Assembly (NCBI RefSeq): GCF_042453785.1
Contig: NC_091674.1
Coordinates: 5,696,001-5,760,000 of the forward strand
DNA length: 64,000 nt
From: Malus domestica
Lineage: Eukaryota; Streptophyta; Magnoliopsida; Rosales; Rosaceae
Direction: 5' to 3'
The position numbers were made by a program, and so were the translations under genes. The notes under the pieces are model-generated. The model did not search any database and was not told the origin of the DNA. It saw only the letters and a list, made by a program, of their open reading frames with translations. Numbering within the stretch: position 1 is the stretch's first letter; the number at the start of each line of letters is the position of its first letter. Shown here in pieces: positions 55,455 through 64,000 of the stretch.

Positions 55455-55997
55455 ATGGCTCTGCGAAATACTGCTGCACTAATTTTCTTCGTGATGATGG
55501 TGCTTTCTGGTGTTTGTTTAGGTGATGTTTATAGAGTTGGCGATTCTGATGGGTGGACATCTCGAGGTCTCGTTGATTACAACAAGTGGGCTTCAACAAA
55601 AGAGTTTCATGTCGGCGATACTCTTATATTCGCTTACAATAGTCAATACCACAACTTGATGCAAGTTACCAAGCAAGATTTTGAATCTTGCAATACTACC
55701 GCTGCGATCACAGTTTATACCTCTGGTTCCGATACCATCACCCTTAGAAGGCCCGACCACTATTACTTTCTTTGTGGTGCTCCAGGCCACTGTCAAGCGG
55801 GACAAAAGGTTGATATCAAGGTTACACTTCCTATACCGCAGAGTTCGCTGGCAAGTCCTAACCCGGCACCTCAGGAATCTTTGCCTTCAGATTCTCATCC
55901 AAACTCAAATCCAAGCAGTGCCCCGACTATTTATTTTTCGAAGCTTGGGTTGGCCGTTACCACTCTTGTGCTATGTCTTTTGAGTGTTGTATTTTAG
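55455..55997 (+). CDS. Stellacyanin-type phytocyanin C (GPI-anchored blue copper protein)
   Basis: 180 residues, one exon, intact. Signal peptide 1-23 (ends GVCLG), domain from DVYRVGDSDGWTS, copper ligands H66, C107, H112, axial Q117, cysteine pair C79/C113, sequon N80. Linker SLASPNPAPQESLPSDSHPN and GPI-signal tail. Differs from A and B by Tyr for Phe beside the first His ligand (SQYHNLM against SQFHNLM). An in-frame ATG at 55371 overlaps the TATA box and is rejected as start. The three paralogues face the same way over 36 kb, a tandem array expanded by insertions. Confidence 0.92.
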   Translation: MALRNTAALIFFVMMVLSGVCLGDVYRVGDSDGWTSRGLVDYNKWASTKEFHVGDTLIFAYNSQYHNLMQVTKQDFESCNTTAAITVYTSGSDTITLRRPDHYYFLCGAPGHCQAGQKVDIKVTLPIPQSSLASPNPAPQESLPSDSHPNSNPSSAPTIYFSKLGLAVTTLVLCLLSVVF

Positions 55998-56149
55998 AGA
56001 CATTTTGTTGTTCTTTTATTTTTTATAACGAAGATTGCTTTGTTGTTTATGATTTGGGTGGATAAACATTGTAAATTTTTTTTTTTTTAAGATTAAATAA
56101 ATGTGTTGTTATGGATGAATAATTACTCGTTTCCGAGTAATTATATTAT

Positions 56150-56690
56150 GAAAGGTTTGTCTTGTGCTTTCCGAAAATCGTGTCGATCCATGGCATAAGG
56201 CTTGTGAAGATTATATGACACTCCATATATGATATATGAATTTGCTCTTTAGATGGAATAGAAGTCTCAAAGTTTTAATATTTTATATGATAAGAAGAAA
56301 TTAAGTAGTGTGATTTTAGTTATATTGTATAGATATTGTTCTCAACTTATACAATTTGTGAAATTCAATTATGATCATTTAGAAAGAAAAAATTTATACA
56401 CATTTGACCTTGTTTTAGTGAGCTTACATAATGATTTCTAACAATCGTGTCGATCCACAGCATAAGGCTTGTCATTGTCAATATTATGTATGACAATCCA
56501 TATATGAATTTGCTCTTTAGGAGGAATAGAAGTCTCAAAGTTTTAATATTTTATGTGATAAGAAGAAATTAAGTAGCGTGATTTTAGTTATGTTTTATTG
56601 ATATTGTTTGTAGCTTTTACATAGTTCGTGTAATTCAATTATTAACGTTTAGAAAGAAAAAATTATACACATCTAAACCGTAGACTTATT
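56150..56690 (+). repeat. Tandem duplication downstream of stellacyanin C (two units of about 265 bp)
   Basis: Unit 1 (about 56170-56420) and unit 2 (about 56437-56685) share ATCGTGTCGATCCA, GCATAAGGCTTGT, ATATGAATTTGCTCTTTAG, GAATAGAAGTCTCAAAGTTT and AAGAAGAAATTAAGTAG in order. Single-copy relatives lie after gene A (20540-20585) and gene B (43100-43220). Confidence 0.85.
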
Positions 56691-56694
56691 AGGC

Positions 56695-57000
56695 ACTACG
56701 ATAGGAAAGGGTTGTTCAGTGTGAAAAGCGCATATCATAATGCCAGGGACTGGGTTCAATCTCGCAGGGATGCGCCATCTTCGTTCGCTGTCTCCAATCC
56801 TTTTGGGGCGTTGTGGAAAAAACTATGGGCTGCTTGTGCTCCACCTAAGGTAAAGATCGGGCTGTGGAAAATTGCCCTTGACATCATTCCTACTCATGAT
56901 AACCTTAGGAGAGGCGAGTCGAGAGTCGAGACCGAACCGTACTGTGTTTTGTGCGGTTCTTACGGTGAGCAACGACAAGAAAAGCCTATAGAATCATGAG
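56695..57000 (+). pseudogene. L1 zinc-binding RVT fragment
   Basis: Encodes GLFSVKSAYHNARDW, PFGALWKKLWAACAPPKVKIGLWKIALDIIPTHDNLRRG and PYCVLCGSYGE, the zf-RVT region of an L1 ORF2 (compare 34310-34620). Cut at both sides. The following 57001-57180 is GC-richer and unidentified. Confidence 0.75.
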
Positions 57001-57342
57001 GCACACCTCGAATGTATGCGAATTGAGGTCCGCAGCCCAACTCGCCAGGCAATCTAGGATAGATGAGGATCGAGAAGGGGTGGGTGGGTAACCCATTGGA
57101 GATGCGGGCCACATGCATTTTGCGAAAGAACAGCTTCTCATAAGGAGAAAGCTTATTTCTGTCAGATATTTGCAAAAAATCTATCAGAAATTCATGTAGT
57201 GACAGATAAAATAACCGACAACATTGCTTGCGTCATGAAAAGTTTTTTGATGTCGGACATCCCATTTTAGAAATTAATTAAGGTGTAAATCCTAAATTTT
57301 TTATTTTTTATTTTTTGATACTTCAATGAAGTGAGGTAGGAT
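57001..57342. other. Intergenic DNA
   Basis: No gene. From about 57250 it aligns with the downstream DNA of unit B (43590-43690). Confidence 0.45.
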
Positions 57343-57540
57343 AAAAGGAATGAGGATTCACTTCGTATCCTCCTTGTGAGGATTTGGGAATCCTCTAATC
57401 GTATCCATTTATTATACATCATAGATCAAAAATTATTTTAAATATTTTTACTTTAAATTAAATATAAATAATATCTTATGAAAATTGGTCGTACAATATA
57501 CGATTAACGACACGATTAAGATCCTTAAAAGAGTTATCTT
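57343..57540. mobile_element. MITE related to the 8386 element (opposite orientation)
   Basis: Shares the core (AATTATTTTAAA...TTTAAATTAAATATAAATAATATCTTA) with 8440-8475 in reverse. The paralogous site near 43690 lacks it. Contains GAGGATT...AATCCTC palindromes at its left end. Exact ends uncertain. Confidence 0.6.
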
Positions 57541-57599
57541 TCAATTGTGCCAAAGGAAACATAATCCTATTTTACAGTAATCGTTTCTGGTGACTTTTT

Positions 57600-58565
57600 C
57601 TGAGGATAAAGTAGCGGCGGAAGTTGAACCCCAAAAAGAGTTCAAAATTAGGGTTTAAAGAGATAGGAGTCGAACTATCAGGACTAGAGCTTTGCAGTGA
57701 TACCCATTGGGAGGAGGCTCTGAGTTCTGCATTCGCCATCGAGGTTCAATTTCCAAAGCAGGACTCTGGGTAAGTAAATTTTGATCTAACCATCACCCAA
57801 AAGAAACGAATTCGAATTTGAAATTCTGTCGAAATTTCCTTTTACTCCCTTTCGTTTTCCCTTTATGCTTTCAAATTTCCTCTTCTGGGTCGTCGTTTTT
57901 ATGATTTGTGCATAGAAGAAATCAGTTATTTTGGGTTTGTTTGTTTGTTTGTTTGGTTTACCAATTTAGTTCTGTGTTTGGTTACTTGGAAAATGGAGGG
58001 AAAATCGAGAGAAAGATGATGACTTTTGGAACTTTGGGTTGGGTTTTATAATCTTGTCTTCTTTCAGGTTCTGAAATGTGAAACAAACGAACATTTGTTG
58101 TTGGGTATATTTGTTTGAAGAAAGTTAATTATTGTTGCAAGAGAATTCCGATTCGATAAGAGATAATCTCCGTCGGATACCGGTATAGGGGTTTGAGGCT
58201 GTGTGGAAATTGATAACAGTGGTAATGCTACTGTAGGATCACCTTTTTCGAGTCTCTGGTTTTCGTGTGGTGTTGTACCTTTCTGTTTAATTGAAGGAGA
58301 GTTGATGTTATCTTTTTGAAGTTGAATAATAAGCATTGTAGATGTCAGTTTAAGGACTGTGAGTAATGCTTTCTTCTTGTTCTTATATGCAGGGGTTTTG
58401 ATCGAAGAGATAAGTGTAAGGGTGGCGATAACAAGTTGAACTGAGCTACTTTCGAAATATTAACAGAAACCATTTTGGTCCATCTCTGTTTATCAATAAT
58501 TAAGCTTCTGAAGTTGTTTGTTTTACACCAGAAACATCCAATAGGAAATTCAGTAGTTCTTTGCA
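57600..58565 (+). other. 5' UTR of the plastid-type gene, with an intron
   Basis: A UTR exon (about 57600-57769) ends in CTCTGG followed by GTAAGT (57770). The intron runs to TATATGCAG (ending 58392). The second exon begins 58393 and holds the start codon at 58566. The intron 3' half is the source of the duplicated pieces at 16190-16420 and 49975-50110. Splice sites are by consensus, not transcript evidence. Confidence 0.65.
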
Positions 58566-59681
58566 ATGAATTCTGTTTTCTCATCTCACTCTCTTTTCGT
58601 TTCCTTGCCTAGATGTCAGTTCCTGCCTTGTATTCAAACACAACCTCAACATGTGGTCATAAACCGTGTTTATCGCCGGAATCATTGTGTCCCACATCTT
58701 TCTCTTTCATTTCCTTTTATTGCACATCAGTCTTTGCATACTCGCCAAACACCTTTTGGTGCCACGGCTCCATCAAATGAAGGCGTAGTGTCTGTAATCA
58801 ACTTTGACGATTTTGCTGAGAAAGACTGGTCCTTTCTTGATTCAGGTGATTTCAGTTCCAACCAAGATTATAACCTTAAGATTGATCGCATTATATCCGC
58901 AGGAGAGATTGAAGAAGCTTCAAGGGTTATGGTTTCAATTGGTTCTGAAGGATTTGTGGATCGGTTGGTTGAATCATCACCCTGCAGTCTCCTGCTTGTT
59001 GTCCATGATTCACTTTTTGTTTTAGCTGGCATTAAAGAAAAATATGACAAGGTTAAGTGTTGGCAAGGAGAATTGATATATGTACCTGATAAGTGGGCGC
59101 CCTTAGATGTTGTGTTCCTTTATTGCCTTCCAGCCGTGCCCTTGAAGCTTGACGAAGTGTTTAAAACACTTGCAAGGTGTTTTACACAAGGTGATTTTCA
59201 TAATATCATCCATTTTTCTTTTCATTCATGCTTGATATATACTACTGCTTCTCAGCCTTAATGAAATGTCATTAATTGGTATACACTCGTCCTAACATTT
59301 CATTCAGGACTCACCCAAAGTTATACGTATTTGCCTGTATGAATCCATAAATTGAAAGTTTCGTGTTAAAATTAGTAAGGAGAAATTTTTTTGGAGAGTG
59401 ATAAATCTACCATTAGCTGTTGCATTCTTTCAATGTATCACTCTTGAGTCTGAGTTGTGGGTGTTCCTCGTATAGGTGCGAGACTTGTTATTAGCCATCC
59501 CCAAGGAAGAGAAGTTTTGGAGCAGCAACGACGACAGTATCCAGATGTTGTAACTTCTGACTTGCCTGAGAAGAGTACTTTAGAGGAAGCGGCAACCGAA
59601 CATTCTTTCGAATTAACCGAATATGTTGATGAACCTTGTTTTTATCTTGCTGTATTAAAGTTTGTTGGGGCAAGAAACTGA
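58566..59681 (+). CDS. Plastid-targeted-type protein of unknown function (two coding exons, 276 aa)
   Basis: Exon 1 is 58566-59190 (ends ...ACACAAG, donor GTGATT) and exon 2 is 59476-59681 (after CGTATAG). The join is phase 1 and gives ...LARCFTQ-GARLVISHPQGRE..., total 831 nt with stop. The first about 70 residues are rich in Ser, His and Arg with few acids, like a chloroplast transit peptide. The middle has IISAGEIEEASRVMVSIGSEGFVDRL and CSLLLVVHDSLFVLAGIKEKY. The later part, LDVVFLYCLPAVPLKLDEVFKTLARCF...GARLVISHPQGREVL, has the strand-helix-strand look of the second half of an SAM-methyltransferase-like fold, but I see no clear SAM-binding glycine motif. It is a conserved plant protein type that I cannot name. 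Reads intact. Confidence 0.75.
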
Positions 59682-60661
59682 TGGTTGATTTAAACTTTGA
59701 CAATTTCATGTGCAAGAAACAGTGGATTCAATTGAAAATTTATAGATTCACACATCGTTTTATTTTTGAAGACTGGTTCTTTTGCCCTACTCCCTGCCTT
59801 ATGTTTCTTTTCGGCCATTTAACCCTTGTGCCGTGCTGAGCAAGTTAGGTAGCTTTCGCTTGCCTCTGTTCAAAAATTGGACTCTCGTTGAAGGTCATTG
59901 AACTTACTGAACTTCGAACTTGGAATGAGCAAGGAGGAATTAACAATACTTTTCATCGTTTGAGTTGTTTGCGGGACTGGTTGCTCAAAAACTTTGGTTT
60001 CTAATCCAACCCAATGAGAAAAAATGGTATCACGTCTTATGGGCTCGTTGGGACTCATTCTGGTCTAGTTAATAACCGATTAGAAGTAGAAGGTGCTCCG
60101 ACACGATCCTTCCGAACGAAAAACAAGGGGTTGCAATTAGTTTGATAATGATCGAGTGATGGTGAAGAAGTCCTTGACCAACAACCAATAGAGGAAGATT
60201 TATTCAGTCACAGATGGTAAACAAAATTTCAAGCCATCAAAATTTGATGGAAAACTCAAAAGATTTGCACTCAAGACATAACACATAAATTCCTCATCAT
60301 ATAAGCTCCATTATTTTCATCATCCCAGAAAATTCTTTTAATAAAATGCTTTAGGAGGTTCAAAATCCTAAAACAGGCTCTAAAATACAAGAGTAAACTT
60401 CCATACCAACAAATTCTTCATTAATTAAAGAACAACGAAAAAGAAAACTCTTCAAACATTGTAGCACTCTCCCAACCTTTTTCTCTCTACTATAGGAAAA
60501 ACAAAAACCAACGGGGCAAATCGATAAACGCAAAACTATTGAGCTAAAAATTGGAATTTTTCAAAGGAAGATTATTGAGTACCAAGTACCGCAAACCTTC
60601 ATCTCGATATAAGAAGATAGGGACTGCATATTCCTCAACAGCCGCCTCACACCTTCTTACC
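59682..60661. other. 3' UTRs and intergenic DNA between two convergent genes
   Basis: The plastid-type gene (+) and the NST1-like gene (-) converge here. No reading frame with support; the right 400 bp are probably the 3' UTR of the minus-strand gene. Confidence 0.5.
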
Positions 60662-63600
60662 TCAGAAGAATTGAAACCTTATGCCATTACTTGCTGCAAA
60701 CAGGTTGTATTCTTCAATGGTAGCCTCCTTCTTGTAACATGCCTGATCATTCTCAACATGATCCGAACATTTTAAAGGAGAATCCGTAACAGTCTGTTCT
60801 TTCGAAGGCATATATCCCGGTGGATTAGCAACAGGGCCACCATAATGGAATAAGGAAAAGCCATCATTGTTCGTATGCAATTTTCCAGAATTATCATCGT
60901 TCGCTCTTTCTCCAGTTGGTGTTGCTTGCCTTGAATGAGCTCCAGATGGATCCACACTCTCTGTACTAGCTTCATTAGGATAGTCTTGCATACACGGGGT
61001 AGATATCTGAGTTTGCTCCTCTCTGTTGATGACTGGCTGATAAATTGGAACGGAGCCAGGGGTAGTAAACAAGGGAGGTATGTGCTGCACAGGATACTGC
61101 ATGCAGAAGCCTGAATTTCCATTTATACCATACCCAAGAGGACCAGCATATAAGTAATGGTTCGGAAATGTTAGCATTCCATTTGCTGGAGCAGCAGGCC
61201 ATGAAACTGGACTTTGGTGATAGTAACCCATTGTTGAAGGACCTTGAAACACAGGAAACTGTACATTTTGGTTATGCATCAGAGGAAGCATGCCATGATG
61301 CTGTGAACCCACATTAACAGCAGACAAACCACTATCAAAACTCTGAGCAATTTTTGTTGATGGATTCCCAAAAATGTTACTCCCTGCTCCACTCAGAGAA
61401 GGACCAATCGGTGTCCTGCTTTCGATAGACTCTCCTTTTGCACTCTGATTATTCTCCATACCAACTTCATGGTCTCGGAAACCATTTGGAATGAATATAG
61501 AAGTTTCCCTTCCTCCTGATTGCTGGCTGGCATCTTCTGAATCTGATGTGGATGAAGATTCCTGATGTCCATGATGTGACGAGGTTGTATTGCTATCTCC
61601 CTCACTTAGGCATGACGAGCAGTTATCAGAATTAGAAGTACTGCTGACAGTGGGGTCAGAAGTTCCATTTGATGTAGAGTCAATGGAATTAAGTACAGAA
61701 CCGGTAGGGCATAATCCAATCTCCTCATAAGTGGCTTTTGTTGAGTTGCAAGAATCCTGTGCTCCTGCATGAAATCCACTCTGACAGTTGACATCCATTC
61801 CTGTGCTGGATTTTCTTGATTCCTTCAAGTTATTATCCTCATCAATCTCACCTGCATCTACCCCATCTTCACCTGCACATATATCACCAGGTGACTTCAC
61901 GATTTTATCTTCATGCTTGAAAGCAAATGACCTCAAGGTAACATCGGAGTCTGAGTTACTTCTAGGATACATGGGCTCCCAAATTTTCTTGGGATGAACC
62001 AAATCTCTACTAGGATTGTCCCCATAATTGACTTTGCTTTTGGGTCTTACACAACTATCACGCAAGTCTCCTACTTGGTTATACCTGTTACCACGATAGA
62101 ATTGCTTGGACATATCTAATGCAGATTCTGACTTACTTGCAGTTTTAGTATCCCATCCCAATCTGGCAGCAGAAACATGGGGTTCTACCTTTGCTCTATA
62201 TTCAGTGTTTTTGTTACAGCTGCAAGAATTGAAGTCGTATCTGTCACTCATCCTGTTACTTGGGGAGAGAAACTTCTCAGTAAACTTAGGACCACTATGT
62301 CGACCACTGGACTTCGGGCCATTCACTCTTAATTGCCTATTTGATCCATTGATGACCCTTGATGGAGTCTCAAAATTGTCAGCATTACATCTCGACTCAG
62401 ATCTACTAACCACAGAAGCACTGTCTGAAACAGTGGCATATCTGTGTCGGTCAGACCACTTCAAAGATGCATCTAGTTGAGCTTCTCTCCTATATTTTAA
62501 TCTCCGTCGTGAAAACTTTGATTGCTCAACTGTAAAAGAACCAGTATCACCTCTTCCATTGGTGATTTCACCATCAGGACTTTCATAACAGTGGTCTTCA
62601 CTTTTTAAAATGATAAAATCTTTTTGGAACTGTTCATCACGTGTCTCAGGAGATCCAGGCCTAGATAAAATCTGATCATCAGCTTCAATAACTGAATCCT
62701 TGCAGCTAATGGAACTATTAGGCTCCTCATCAGCATGTAGTGATGATTCTTCCTTGGAGACAACATCAAGAGCAGGAGTTTCATTTACTTCAGAACATTC
62801 CATATCTTTGTCTTTTTCTTTCCCTTTCAACCTCTCCTTTCTTCGCAATTTTTTCTCTCTTTCTTTTGTTCTTCTCCTCTCTTTGCGCTCTTCTTCTTCA
62901 CGCTTTTCTTTTTCTTCCTCTTCTAGAAGCTTCATCTGTAGAGAAAAGGTGCAAAGTCATCAGAAGTGTTTCTCCTAAAACGTAAAATGGCTCCTCATTT
63001 TTCTACCTAGTATGTTATCTTTGAATATATAACAAGATTTTTACGGCCCGAAATATAACAAGATTTAAGACCTGCTTTTCAAGAGTAATTATATCTTTGC
63101 AGGCAACATGAACTCGCTCTTCCAGCAGTTTTAGTGCAAGACAAACAAAGATGCTATGTGCATTTTGACGAGCTGTTCCTTCTCTAAATGCTTTTTCCAC
63201 CTGAAAGATTGACATTCACAATCAGACAGAGAATACTTATATTACAGTCACACACAACATGCATACTAAGAAATCTGCCAGCAATGCGCACACACACACA
63301 TAGTGAGTAGTTTTACAGCATCATGCCAACATAACTCCGAACTCCAAAAATCTAAGCATCTCTGCTATGAAGACATTGTGTGCAACGTGCAGCCACACTC
63401 ACTTTCTTTTGCCTTTTTTCCTCTTGTTGGCCAAGACTACAACCTAACATTGAATCTTTAACCCTCTCCCTACCGTAGTTTCTCCAAGGAAAACACAACT
63501 TTTAAATACCATTTCCTCAATAGTTAAATAAAAAGGTTTAAATAGTAACAATACCGAACTATTGTGATTGCATTCCCTAGGCACCATTGACAACACCACT

Positions 63601-63962
63601 ATTTGACATCATTCCTAGCATAGAAAATATAATTTCTCTCTTACTTTCCACATTGCACCCAGATGTCTTATAGACCGAATTGTATACTACCTAACTGAGG
63701 TTTAAGAATACAATATGGTATATGAAGGATCTTAATTTATGTTAACACAGGTAAACAAACAAAGGAGCTGAGTTTATATAATGAACAACGATAAACTTAA
63801 CACACAACAACATCAGCAGACTGAACATGCCTGTTCCTTGAAAATAACAGTTGCAGCATCTAGTAGAAATTCTCGAGCAAGTTCAGGACTCTTCGCATGT
63901 TTTTGCGGACGGGAGCATTCTCCATCCAGTTCATTTCCATCTTTGTCCATAGAATCATCATC
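60662..63962 (-). CDS. NST1-like (stress response) coiled-coil protein, C-terminal exons, partial
   Basis: Three exons visible, all phase 0; the gene continues past the right edge. Exon 63831-63962 reads DDDSMDKDGNELDGECSRPQ...AREFLLDAATVIFKEQ. Exon 63072-63200 reads VEKAFREGTARQNAHSIFVC...CKDIITLEKQ. The last exon 60662-62935 encodes 757 residues. It starts with a very charged coiled coil (KLLEEEEKEKREEEERKERRR, residues 1-45 of the exon), then a Ser-rich disordered middle with acidic patches (EDGVDAGEIDEDNN) and a Pro/Gly/Tyr-rich C-terminal third. Plant proteins of this form are annotated stress response protein NST1-like by their coiled coil; biochemical role unknown. The donor after FKEQ is GC (CAG then GCATGT), not GT; no GT alternative keeps the frame. 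The other junctions are GT-AG. Confidence 0.8.
62945..63071 (-). other. Intron of the NST1-like gene
   Basis: Runs on the minus strand from GTCTTA (63071) to CTCTACAG (ending 62936). Conventional. Confidence 0.7.
63201..63830 (-). other. GC-AG intron of the NST1-like gene
   Basis: Minus strand from GCATGT (63830) to ATCTTTCAG (ending 63201), about 630 bp. AT-rich with a CA repeat near 63285-63300. No other gene seen. Confidence 0.7.
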
Positions 63963-64000
63963 CTGAAAAACACATTAAATAACAACACTTCTTTAGGTCT

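Noticed and set aside
61788-62985. Plus-strand frames rich in Ser/Leu/Phe opposite the NST1-like exon
   Set aside because: Antisense shadows of a charged, Ser-rich coding exon.

Overview
This is nuclear plant DNA, most likely from the apple/pear tribe of Rosaceae (Malus or Pyrus type). Evidence: AT-rich intergenic DNA, introns with plant splice signals, an F-box pseudogene resembling the S-locus F-box-brother (SFBB/SLF-like) family of Maleae, plant CACTA, Mutator, Helitron, Copia, L1 and RTE elements, and repeats whose wording I associate with apple and pear. The genus is inferred from family resemblance, not measured. 

Layout. 1-1890: minus-strand RTE-clade retrotransposon cut by the window edge. 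2285-4305: a Mutator-type MITE, a 980-bp hairpin element and a truncated L1. 6971-7723 (-): C2H2 zinc-finger/EAR repressor gene. 8386-11005: MITE, TRIM-like and SINE remnants. 11759-12340: TMCO1-like pseudogene. 14583-15801: SFBB-like F-box pseudogene. 16765-19110: non-autonomous CACTA element. 19800-20345: stellacyanin gene A. About 21770-35558: an L1 LINE interrupted by a Copia element (23392-32752), itself interrupted by a non-autonomous LTR element (25836-30165). 36493-41472: composite RTE / LTR-like / RTE insertion. 42393-42935: stellacyanin gene B. 43913-45103: internally deleted RTE copy. 45268-49965: second Copia element, with unusual TAT...ATA LTR ends. 50159-50551: F-box tail remnant. 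51677-55130: Helitron-like element. 55455-55997: stellacyanin gene C. 57600-59681: two-coding-exon plastid-type gene of unknown function. 60662 to the right edge (-): 3' exons of an NST1-like coiled-coil gene.

The backbone is a tandem duplication. Each stellacyanin gene has a homologous upstream block (16430-16764 plus 19111-19330 for A; 36130-36492 plus 41490-41760 for B; 51020-51660 for C) and related downstream DNA. Pieces of the 5'-UTR intron of the 58.6-kb gene and of an F-box gene are duplicated within these blocks. The paralogous blocks act as empty sites for one another, so several insertions (CACTA, composite RTE, deleted RTE, Copia 2, Helitron) can be placed almost to the base with their target-site duplications.

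Genes that look functional: the zinc-finger repressor, three GPI-anchored stellacyanins, the plastid-type gene and the NST1-like gene. The rest is mobile DNA and pseudogenes. The most unusual items are the composite RTE insertion whose junction recurs at the left window edge, the Copia element with non-TG/CA termini, and the three-level nested transposons with two LTRs that look identical.
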